Assembly: GCA_965243485.1 (NCBI GenBank)
Contig: CBDEVP010000001.1
Location: forward strand, 558,001 to 622,000
Direction: 5' to 3'
From: UBA7330 sp965243485
GTDB taxonomy: Bacteria > Bacteroidota > Bacteroidia > Cytophagales > Cyclobacteriaceae
Length of the DNA: 64,000 bases
Shown here: positions 14,926-21,461 of the stretch, in pieces
Layout: each line of letters opens with the position of its first letter
How positions within the stretch are numbered: the first letter of the stretch is position 1
Notes under the pieces: model-generated
What the model was told of the DNA's origin: nothing
The model's database searches: none
What the model saw: only the letters and a program-made list of their open reading frames with translations
Translations under genes and position numbers: made by a program

Positions 14926-15480
14926 TTAATTTTTTCCAGTTACAAATGGTAATCCAAAGGCCTTCAGCAATGCCAGACTTTCTTCGTCAGTATTTGCTGT
15001 AGTCACAAATGTGATATCCATCCCGGTAATCTTATTTACCTTATCAATACTTATCTCGGGGAAGATGATCTGCTCTCTGATCCCCAGGGTATAGTTTCCT
15101 CTGCCGTCGAATCCTCTTTCTTTGATACCTCTGAAGTCCCGCACCCTTGGGAGAGCCACGGTCATCAAGCGGTCCAGAAACTCATACATTCTGTCACCTC
15201 GGAGCGTAACCTTTGCTCCGATAGGCATACCTTCTCTAAGCTTAAAGTTTGAAACTGAGTTCTTTGCAATGGTTGGAATAGCCTTTTGACCGGTGATAGT
15301 GGTCAGTTCCTCAACCCCCACGTCAACCATTTTCTTGTCCGCCACAGCTTCTCCGATCCCTTTGTTGATAGTGACCTTCACGAGCTTTGGAACCTGCATG
15401 ATCGACTTATACTGGAATTTCTCCTTCAGTGCAGGAACGATCTCTCCTAAATACTTTTCTTTTAATCTTGGTTTAGCCAT
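14926..15480 (-). CDS. rplE: Ribosomal protein L5
   Basis: A 184-residue 5S rRNA-binding protein contacting P-site tRNA. I start at ATG 15480 (MAKPRLKEKYLGEIVPALKE), which overlaps the end of rplX by 8 bp in the string AATGGCTAA; the longer open frame upstream has no family support. Motifs: VPKLVKVTINKGIGEAVADK, IPTIAKNSVSNFKLREGMPI, GAKVTLRGDRMYEFLDRL, and the C-terminal DITFVTTANTDEESLALL. Confidence 0.97.
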   Translation of the reverse strand: MAKPRLKEKYLGEIVPALKEKFQYKSIMQVPKLVKVTINKGIGEAVADKKMVDVGVEELTTITGQKAIPTIAKNSVSNFKLREGMPIGAKVTLRGDRMYEFLDRLMTVALPRVRDFRGIKERGFDGRGNYTLGIREQIIFPEISIDKVNKITGMDITFVTTANTDEESLALLKAFGLPFVTGKN

Positions 15481-15814
15481 TTGTGATAAACTCCCCTGAT
15501 TTTTTTGAATACCTCTGTAGTTTGCCGTTATCGTTTCTCTTTCTGCCAACACGGGTTGCTTCTCCTGAAGCCGGATCGATCACCATTAAATTGCTGATAT
15601 GGATCGGAGCTTCCGTTTGATCTCTTCCTCCTTCCGGATTTTTAGCGGAGGGCTTCACATGCTTTGTTACGATGTTTACACCTTCCACGAAAGCTCTGTA
15701 TCGGTCTGTCAGCACTTCCAGTACTTTTCCGGATTTACCTTTATCGTTTCCGGCGATGACCTGAACAGTATCGCCTTTTCGAATATGAATTTTTATTTTC
15801 TTAGTATTCTTCAT
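15473..15814 (-). CDS. rplX: Ribosomal protein L24
   Basis: A 113-residue assembly initiator of the 50S subunit with an N-terminal KOW motif (IHIRKGDTVQVIAGNDKGKS) and the following GKVLEVLTDRYRAFVEGVNI. The C-terminal part (ISNLMVIDPASGEATRVGRK) is typical of bacterial L24. It starts 2 bp after the rplN stop and its last codons overlap the rplE start. Confidence 0.97.
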   Translation of the reverse strand: MKNTKKIKIHIRKGDTVQVIAGNDKGKSGKVLEVLTDRYRAFVEGVNIVTKHVKPSAKNPEGGRDQTEAPIHISNLMVIDPASGEATRVGRKRNDNGKLQRYSKKSGEFITNG

Positions 15815-15816
15815 GA

Positions 15817-16185
15817 TTAAAGTACTTCAGGTGCTAATGAAACGATTTTCATGAATTGCTTTTCTCTGAGCTCTCTGGCCACGGGTCCGAAGATCCTGGT
15901 GCCTCTTGGCTCATTGTTCGGGTTCAGCAATACAGCTGCATTGTCCTCAAACCTTATATAAGATCCGTCCTTTCTGCGGACTTCCTTTTTTGTTCGAACG
16001 ATAACAGCCTTGGAAACCGTACCTTTTTTCAAGCTGCTTGATGTAAGTGCTGATTTCACCGAAACGATGATGGTGTCACCCACTGAAGCATACCTTCTTT
16101 TGGTACCGCCAAGTACACGGATGCAAAGCACTTCCTTTGCTCCGCTATTATCTGCAACATTTAGTCTTGACTCCTGCTGTATCAT
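15817..16185 (-). CDS. rplN: Ribosomal protein L14
   Basis: A 122-residue barrel protein at the subunit interface and the binding site of the silencing factor RsfS, which is encoded here at 52774-53148. It starts MIQQESRLNVADNSGAKEV with CIRVLGGTKRRYASVGDTI, and ends in IFGPVARELREKQFMKIVSL. It sits 1 bp after rpsQ in the standard order. Confidence 0.97.
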   Translation of the reverse strand: MIQQESRLNVADNSGAKEVLCIRVLGGTKRRYASVGDTIIVSVKSALTSSSLKKGTVSKAVIVRTKKEVRRKDGSYIRFEDNAAVLLNPNNEPRGTRIFGPVARELREKQFMKIVSLAPEVL

Positions 16186-16186
16186 T

Positions 16187-16441
16187 TTATTTAGCCCGTT
16201 CGATTATTTCTACCAATCTCCACCTTTTGTTTTTGCTCAATGGACGAGTCTCCATGATCCGCACTGTGTCACCAATGCCACACTCATTCTTTTCATCATG
16301 AGCGGTGAATTTTGATGTTTTCCTGATGAATTTTCCATAGATCGGGTGCTTCACTCTCCTACTCACAGTAATGGTGATACTTTTCTGCATTTTATTGCTT
16401 ACCACCTGGCCGATCCTTTCCTTACGCAAATTTCTTTCCAT
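16187..16441 (-). CDS. rpsQ: Ribosomal protein S17
   Basis: An 84-residue OB-fold protein of the 30S body. It starts ERNLRKERIGQVVSNKMQKS and shows ITITVSRRVKHPIYGKFIRK and GDTVRIMETRPLSKNKRWRL. It lies 4 bp after rpmC and 1 bp before rplN. Confidence 0.97.
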   Translation of the reverse strand: MERNLRKERIGQVVSNKMQKSITITVSRRVKHPIYGKFIRKTSKFTAHDEKNECGIGDTVRIMETRPLSKNKRWRLVEIIERAK

Positions 16442-16445
16442 GCGA

Positions 16446-16640
16446 TTATTTACTTAATTCTTTTGCTCTTATTTCCGTCTGGATCCTTGCTACCAATTTT
16501 CTGGTCTCCCGGATTTTCATCGGATTTTCCACGGGGGTAACACTATGAGCGAATTTCAATCTGCTGTAGTTTTCCTTTTCTACAGCCAGTTTACTTCTCA
16601 ACTCATCCAGGCTTAAACCTCTTATTTCTGAATTTTTCAT
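16446..16640 (-). CDS. rpmC: Ribosomal protein L29
   Basis: A 64-residue helical-hairpin protein at the exit tunnel that helps dock SRP and trigger factor. Sequence: EIRGLSLDELRSKLAVEKEN, then LKFAHSVTPVENPMKIRETR and KLVARIQTEIRAKELSK. Its ATG overlaps the rplP stop by 4 bp, so L16 and L29 translation is coupled. Confidence 0.97.
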   Translation of the reverse strand: MKNSEIRGLSLDELRSKLAVEKENYSRLKFAHSVTPVENPMKIRETRKLVARIQTEIRAKELSK

Positions 16641-17059
16641 GTTCCCTGATAGTCTCTACGTACTACAAACTTTGTTTTGATCGGAAGCTTCTGAGCCGCC
16701 AGTCTTAAAGACTCACTTGCCAGATCAGTGGTTACCCCTGTTGCTTCGAATAAAATGGTCCCTGGCTTTACCACTGCCACCCAGTATTCAGGAGCACCTT
16801 TTCCTTTACCCATCCTTACCTCTGCTGGCTTTTTTGTAACAGGCTTATCCGGAAAAATCCGTATCCAAACCTGACCTTCTCTTTTCATAGCCCTGGTCAT
16901 AGCGATACGAGCAGCCTCCAACTGACGGCTTGTGATCCATCCCGGCTCCAATGACTTGATCCCAAAGTTTCCGAAAGCCAATGTATGACCTCTCTGAGCG
17001 ATCCCTTTGACTCTGCCCTTTTGTTGCTTCCTAAATTTCGTTCTTTTCGGCTGTAGCAT
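16637..17059 (-). CDS. rplP: Ribosomal protein L16
   Basis: A 140-residue protein near the A-site tRNA elbow. It begins MLQPKRTKFRKQQKGRVKGI and contains GNFGIKSLEPGWITSRQLEA, ARIAMTRAMKREGQVWIRIF and the loop MGKGKGAPEYWVAVVKPG. It overlaps rpmC by 4 bp. Confidence 0.97.
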   Translation of the reverse strand: MLQPKRTKFRKQQKGRVKGIAQRGHTLAFGNFGIKSLEPGWITSRQLEAARIAMTRAMKREGQVWIRIFPDKPVTKKPAEVRMGKGKGAPEYWVAVVKPGTILFEATGVTTDLASESLRLAAQKLPIKTKFVVRRDYQGT

Positions 17060-17080
17060 CTTATTCCAGTTCTTTTGAAA

Positions 17081-17821
17081 TTATCTTCTTTGCTTTCTGT
17101 TTGGTGGTCCGTCACCTCGTCTGCGCGGTCCGCCTGGTGAAGGAGAGGCTCCGGGTCCACCACCTGTCATCCCGATATTTGGAGAAAGATCTCTCTTACC
17201 AAATACCTCACCTTTAAATATCCAAACCTTAATACCAATCTTTCCATAAACTGTATGGGCTTCTGAGATGGCATAATCAATATCTGCTCTCAACGTATGC
17301 AAGGGGATTCTTCCTTCCTTGTATTGTTCGGAACGGGCCATTTCAGCACCTCCCAGTCGACCGGCTACCTTGATCTTGATCCCCTGTGCACCGACGCGCA
17401 TGGAAGAAGCGATGGCTTGCTTCATGGCTCGTCGGTAAGAGATCCTTGCTTCAAGCTGTTGAGCAACTGATTCTCCAACTAACTTGGCATCCAGTTCCGG
17501 TCTCTTGATCTCGAAAATGTTGATTTGAAGGTCTTTTCCGGTAATCTTTTTTAGCTCTTCCTTGATCTTATCTACTTCAGAGCCTCCTTTTCCGATCACC
17601 ACACCTGGTCTGGCGGTGTGAACGGTCAGGGTGATCCTTTTCAGGGTACGCTCTATTACAATTTTTGAGATACCTCCTTTGGGGATCCTGGCGTTGATGT
17701 ATTCACGTATTTTATGGTCTTCAACAATCTTGTCGCTGAAGTCCTTTCCGCCAAACCACGCAGAGTCCCATCCTTTGACGATACCTAATCTAAAGCCTAC
17801 CGGGTTTACTTTTTGTCCCAT
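17081..17821 (-). CDS. rpsC: Ribosomal protein S3 with a Pro/Gly/Arg-rich tail
   Basis: A 246-residue protein at the mRNA entry channel with helicase function. It starts GQKVNPVGFRLGIVKGWDS, the KH domain shows ARPGVVIGKGGSEVDKIKE, and the C-terminal domain LGGAEMARSEQYKEGRIPLH and DIDYAISEAHTVYGKIGIKV. The last 30 residues (GGGPGASPSPGGPRRRGDG...) form a disordered basic tail. It starts directly after the rplV stop. Confidence 0.97.
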   Translation of the reverse strand: MGQKVNPVGFRLGIVKGWDSAWFGGKDFSDKIVEDHKIREYINARIPKGGISKIVIERTLKRITLTVHTARPGVVIGKGGSEVDKIKEELKKITGKDLQINIFEIKRPELDAKLVGESVAQQLEARISYRRAMKQAIASSMRVGAQGIKIKVAGRLGGAEMARSEQYKEGRIPLHTLRADIDYAISEAHTVYGKIGIKVWIFKGEVFGKRDLSPNIGMTGGGPGASPSPGGPRRRGDGPPNRKQRR

Positions 17822-18295
17822 TTATTTCTCTTCTTTTTCTTTTGCTGAACCAACATTTTCACTTTGATCCCCTACCACCAGAGTGACATGGTTAGATCTT
17901 TTCCTGATTCTGTGTGCTCTGCCCTGAGGTGCAGGTCTGAGCCTTTTGAGGATCCGTGCACTGTCAACATAAATCTCTTTTACAACCAGATCCGCCTCTT
18001 CTATCTTCACATCTTCGTTGGCCATCTGCCAGTCAGCAATAGCTGTTAACAATAATTTCTCAATCTGATTTGAAGCAGCGTGTGTATCAAATCTTAGAAT
18101 GTTCAGGGCATAATTCACTCGCTGGCCCCGGATCATATCTGCCACAAGACGCATCTTCCGAGGAGATGTCGGAATATTTCTCAACGAAGATTTTACAGGA
18201 CCTAGCTTGCCTGCGTTCTCTTCCTTGAATTTCTTTTGTTCTTCCTTCTTCAGACGAACCTTAACTGATTTCTTAAGTTTTTTTTCTGCCTCCAT
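17822..18295 (-). CDS. rplV: Ribosomal protein L22 with a charged N-terminal extension
   Basis: The core protein lines the exit tunnel with its beta-hairpin. Motifs are NIPTSPRKMRLVADMIRGQ, FVDSARILKRL-like (VDSARILKRLRPAPQGRAHR) and the end RKRSNHVTLVV. Residues 1 to about 38 (EAEKKLKKSVKVRLKKEEQK and onward) are a Lys/Glu-rich extension, and a second charged stretch closes the protein, giving 157 residues against about 110 in E. coli. No internal ATG offers a shorter normal start before SPRKMR. Confidence 0.95.
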   Translation of the reverse strand: MEAEKKLKKSVKVRLKKEEQKKFKEENAGKLGPVKSSLRNIPTSPRKMRLVADMIRGQRVNYALNILRFDTHAASNQIEKLLLTAIADWQMANEDVKIEEADLVVKEIYVDSARILKRLRPAPQGRAHRIRKRSNHVTLVVGDQSENVGSAKEKEEK

Positions 18296-18300
18296 CTGAA

Positions 18301-18579
18301 TTATCTTTTACCCTTATCTTTTTTTGCAATATGACCACGGAAATTTCTTGTAGGTGAAAACTCTCCCAACTTGTGGCCCACCATATTTTCAGTCACAAAA
18401 ACAGGGATAAACTTGTTTCCATTGTGAACTGCAAAAGTGTGACCTACAAAATCAGGTGAGATCATTGATCTTCTGGACCATGTCTTGATCACGGACTTCT
18501 TTCCGGACTCATTCATGGTCTCCACTTTCTTCTCGAGCCTGAAATCAATATATGGACCTTTCTTTAGTGATCTTGCCAT
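18301..18579 (-). CDS. rpsS: Ribosomal protein S19
   Basis: A 92-residue 30S head protein that forms a heterodimer with S13. It starts ARSLKKGPYIDFRLEKKVE and contains TWSRRSMISPDFVGHTFAVH, VTENMVGHKLGEFSPTRNFR and GHIAKKDKGKR. Its ATG overlaps the rplB stop by one base (TAATG). Confidence 0.97.
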   Translation of the reverse strand: MARSLKKGPYIDFRLEKKVETMNESGKKSVIKTWSRRSMISPDFVGHTFAVHNGNKFIPVFVTENMVGHKLGEFSPTRNFRGHIAKKDKGKR

Positions 18580-19400
18580 TATTTCCTCTTGCTTATGATC
18601 TGATTATTTGAATATTTATTGGGATTTCTGGTTTTCTTACCTTTAGTATACAGGCCATTCCTTGATCTGGGGTGACCACCAGACGCCCGTCCTTCACCTC
18701 CACCCATCGGATGATCGACAGGGTTCATGGCTACTGCTCTTACTCTCGGACGTCTTCCCAACCATCTCTTTCTTCCTGCCTTGCCAAGTGTTACGTTCAT
18801 GTGATCAGCGTTTGAAACTGACCCAATGGTTGCATAACAGGTATTGAGGACCAGCCTCATTTCTCCGCTAGGCAGTTTAACCGTGGAGTATTTGCCTTCT
18901 CTTGCGACCAACTGGGCATATGATCCTGCACTTCTCGCCATCGCTGATCCCTTACCAGGTTTCAACTCAATGTTGTGAATAATCGTACCCAAAGGAATAT
19001 CCGACAATGGAAGTGCATTACCTACTTCCGGAGGAACCCCCGGCCCCGATACTATCTCGGTACCGACATTAAGATTGGAAGGTGCCAGGATGTATCTCTT
19101 TTCGCCATCTGCGTAATGCAGAAGTGCGATCCTTGCGGTACGCATGGGATCATATTCTATGGCGTTGACAGTGGCCTTAACCACATGCTTGTCACGCTTA
19201 AAGTCGATGATCCTGAGTTTTTGCTTGTGTCCCCCACCGACATTGCGAATTGTCATCTTACCCTGGCCATTTCTACCACCCTTTCTTTTGTTGGATGATA
19301 CAAGTGACTTTTCAGGCGTAGATTTAGTGACCTGATCAAATACAGGTGCAGTTCTATATCTCGTTCCGGGGGTTACTGGTCTAAGTTTCTTTACAGCCAT
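18579..19400 (-). CDS. rplB: Ribosomal protein L2
   Basis: A 273-residue primary 23S rRNA binder needed for subunit association and peptidyl transfer. It starts AVKKLRPVTPGTRYRTAPV; the middle shows MTIRNVGGGHKQKLRIIDFK; the C-terminal part has GRKRWLGRRPRVRAVAMNPV followed by DHPMGGGEGRASGGHPRS with the functional His. It lies between rplW and rpsS as expected. Confidence 0.98.
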   Translation of the reverse strand: MAVKKLRPVTPGTRYRTAPVFDQVTKSTPEKSLVSSNKRKGGRNGQGKMTIRNVGGGHKQKLRIIDFKRDKHVVKATVNAIEYDPMRTARIALLHYADGEKRYILAPSNLNVGTEIVSGPGVPPEVGNALPLSDIPLGTIIHNIELKPGKGSAMARSAGSYAQLVAREGKYSTVKLPSGEMRLVLNTCYATIGSVSNADHMNVTLGKAGRKRWLGRRPRVRAVAMNPVDHPMGGGEGRASGGHPRSRNGLYTKGKKTRNPNKYSNNQIISKRK

Positions 19401-19402
19401 GA

Positions 19403-19690
19403 TTATATTCCGCTATAAAAGTCTATCAATTCTCCATCAGCCACCTTTACAATGGCTTTCTTATAAGTAGGCATCTTTCCTGAAATCACTCCTGATTTTG
19501 TATATCTGGATTTGGACTTCCCTGAATGAATCATTGTGTTCACTGATTCAACATTCACTCCGTACGCTTTCTCAACAGCCTCCTTAATTTGTATTTTATT
19601 GGCTTTCCTATCCACGATGAAGCCATACATGCCATGCTCATTCATCGCCGATACTTTTTCCGTTACTAAAGGTTTAAGTAATACGCTCAT
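19403..19690 (-). CDS. rplW: Ribosomal protein L23
   Basis: A 95-residue exit-tunnel protein and main docking site for trigger factor and SRP. Motifs: VLLKPLVTEKVSAMNEHGM, YGFIVDRKANKIQIKEAVEK and AYGVNVESVNTMIHSGKSKS. It sits 1 bp after rplD and 2 bp before rplB. Confidence 0.97.
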   Translation of the reverse strand: MSVLLKPLVTEKVSAMNEHGMYGFIVDRKANKIQIKEAVEKAYGVNVESVNTMIHSGKSKSRYTKSGVISGKMPTYKKAIVKVADGELIDFYSGI

Positions 19691-19691
19691 C

Positions 19692-20318
19692 TTAATTAAG
19701 TCTTTTTTGGATTACGTCCACAGAGCTTTCAGCCAGAATGATTTGCTCAGCATTCATTAAATCATAGGTATTCAGCTCTTCCGCTACGGCTACGCTGGCA
19801 TTTGGGAAATTCCTTGATGACAGGTAAATATTCTTATTGTATGAACCCAGAATAAGGAGAGTTTTTTTGCCGTTAGGATGAACTTTAGATAGGATGGCTG
19901 CAAAGTCTTTGGTCTTTGGAGCCTCGATATTGAAGTCCTCTAGGATTGTGATCTTTTTATCTTTCGCTCTTGTAGAAAGCACCGATTTGGCTGCAAGTCT
20001 TTTGACTTTCTTATTGAGTTTGAAGTCGTAATCCCTGGGCTTTGGTCCAAAGATCGTTCCTCCGCCCCTGAACAAAGGAGACTTAATGCTACCTGCTCTT
20101 GCCGTACCTGTTCCTTTCTGTCGTTTGATCTTTTTGGTAGAACCGGCCACTTCGTTGCGCTCCTTCACTTTATGAGTGCCCTGGCGCTGAGCAGCCAGAT
20201 ATTGTTTCACATCCAGATAAACCGCATGCTCATTGGGCTCGATACCGAATATCTTTTTATCGAGCGTTACTTCTCGACCGGTCTCTTCACCTTTAATATT
20301 TACAACTGCCAACTTCAT
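19692..20318 (-). CDS. rplD: Ribosomal protein L4
   Basis: A 208-residue protein whose loop reaches into the exit tunnel. That loop carries KRQKGTGTARAGSIKSPLFR and GGGTIFGPKPRDYDFKLNKK. The C-terminal domain ends in LMNAEQIILAESSVDVIQKR. In E. coli L4 also represses the S10 operon; whether that holds here cannot be judged. Its ATG overlaps the rplC stop by one base. Confidence 0.97.
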   Translation of the reverse strand: MKLAVVNIKGEETGREVTLDKKIFGIEPNEHAVYLDVKQYLAAQRQGTHKVKERNEVAGSTKKIKRQKGTGTARAGSIKSPLFRGGGTIFGPKPRDYDFKLNKKVKRLAAKSVLSTRAKDKKITILEDFNIEAPKTKDFAAILSKVHPNGKKTLLILGSYNKNIYLSSRNFPNASVAVAEELNTYDLMNAEQIILAESSVDVIQKRLN

Positions 20319-20950
20319 TATTTCTCTAGAATTACAAATGAATTTTTAGATCCTGGAATCGCGCCGCTTACAAGAATCAGATTCTTCTCAGGGTAGATCT
20401 TCAGTACTCTCAGGTTCAGCACTTTTACCTTGTCCCCTCCTGTCCTTCCGGCCATTTTCAGGCCTTTGAAAACTCTTGAAGGAAAAGAACAGGCACCAAT
20501 AGAACCAGGTGCTCTTAACCTGTTGTGCTGACCGTGTGTAGACTGACCAACACCACTAAAGCCATGTCTTTTCACAACACCCTGAAATCCTTTACCTTTT
20601 GAAGTACCTATTGCATCCAGAAAATCCTGCTCTTTAAATACCTCCTCCACTTTAATAGTATTTCCCAGTACGACTTTGTCTTCAAATTCGGCTCTGAAAT
20701 CTCTGAACTCGGCAACTTTACTCTTAGGGCTGGTTTTCGCCTTGGCGAAATGTCCTTTCAGTGCTTTTGGCGTATTTTTCTCTTTCCTTTCACCATAAGC
20801 AAGCTGAACTGCACGATATCCGTCTTTTTCCAGGTCTCTTACCTGGGTTACAACGCATGGACCAGCTTCAACTAATGTACAGGCGAGGTTTTTTCCGTCC
20901 TCATTGTACATGCTTGTCATCCCAATTTTTTTACCAATTATTCCAGGCAT
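20318..20950 (-). CDS. rplC: Ribosomal protein L3
   Basis: A 210-residue early-assembly protein near the peptidyl transferase centre. It starts PGIIGKKIGMTSMYNEDGKN and has the conserved GKGFQGVVKRHGFSGVGQST, HGQHNRLRAPGSIGACSFPS and RVFKGLKMAGRTGGDKV loops; the Gln that PrmB methylates in other bacteria is present in the STHGQH context. It is the first gene of this ribosomal transcription unit, after its own promoter (21009-21037) and behind the rpsJ terminator. Confidence 0.97.
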   Translation of the reverse strand: MPGIIGKKIGMTSMYNEDGKNLACTLVEAGPCVVTQVRDLEKDGYRAVQLAYGERKEKNTPKALKGHFAKAKTSPKSKVAEFRDFRAEFEDKVVLGNTIKVEEVFKEQDFLDAIGTSKGKGFQGVVKRHGFSGVGQSTHGQHNRLRAPGSIGACSFPSRVFKGLKMAGRTGGDKVKVLNLRVLKIYPEKNLILVSGAIPGSKNSFVILEK

Positions 20951-21008
20951 TTCACTATTAAATTAGATTTTTACTGTCTCCCAGTAGAAATTTCTTGAAA
21001 AAGGACTG

Positions 21009-21037
21009 CAAAGATAGCAATTTGCAGGTCTGATCAA
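21009..21037 (-). promoter_or_regulatory. Bacteroidota-type promoter before rplC
   Basis: On the minus strand TTG (21035-21037) is followed after 18 nt by TATCTTTG (21009-21016), a full match to the TTG/TAnnTTTG pattern of Bacteroidota housekeeping promoters. It lies about 60 bp before the rplC ATG and behind the rpsJ terminator, so the S10-spc-alpha genes are probably transcribed from here. Confidence 0.7.
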
Positions 21038-21060
21038 AAATTTTATATGCTTTTCGACAT

Positions 21061-21100
21061 AAAAAAAGAACCAATTAAAAGCTATCTAAATTGGTTCTTT
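21061..21100 (-). terminator. Rho-independent terminator after rpsJ
   Basis: On the minus strand AAAGAACCAATT and AATTGGTTCTTT form a perfect 12-bp stem with a 12-nt loop, followed by a T-run. It lies about 20 bp after the rpsJ stop and before the rplC promoter, so it separates the str genes from the S10 genes. Confidence 0.85.
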
Positions 21101-21121
21101 AGTAAGTGTAAATCTTGATAT

Positions 21122-21427
21122 CTAGACCTTGATCTCTACATCCACTCCGCTAGGTAACTCCAACTTCATAAGTGCATCAACTGTCTTGGCACTGTTTGAA
21201 TAGATGTCCACCAGTCTTTTGTAAGTACACAGCTGAAATTGCTCTCTGGCTTTTTTGTTTACGTGCGGAGAACGTAGAACAGTGAACTTTTCCTTTACAG
21301 TTGGCAAAGGAATGGGTCCGTTTACTACAGCGCCCGTTGTTTTCACAGCTCTTACGATCTTCTCAGAAGACTTGTCAACCAGGTTGTGGTCGTAAGATTT
21401 TAGCTTAATTCTGATCTTTTGATTCAT
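21122..21427 (-). CDS. rpsJ: Ribosomal protein S10
   Basis: A 101-residue 30S head protein which, as NusE, also joins antitermination complexes with NusB and NusG. Motifs: KIRIKLKSYDHNLVDKSSEK, GAVVNGPIPLPTVKEKFTVL and RSPHVNKKAREQFQLCTYKR. Here it closes the rpsL-rpsG-fusA-rpsJ unit and is cut off from rplC by a terminator, whereas in E. coli it heads the S10 operon. Confidence 0.97.
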   Translation of the reverse strand: MNQKIRIKLKSYDHNLVDKSSEKIVRAVKTTGAVVNGPIPLPTVKEKFTVLRSPHVNKKAREQFQLCTYKRLVDIYSNSAKTVDALMKLELPSGVDVEIKV

Positions 21428-21461
21428 CTCTATATCTTTTGTCTCTTAAAGGCTTTATCAA

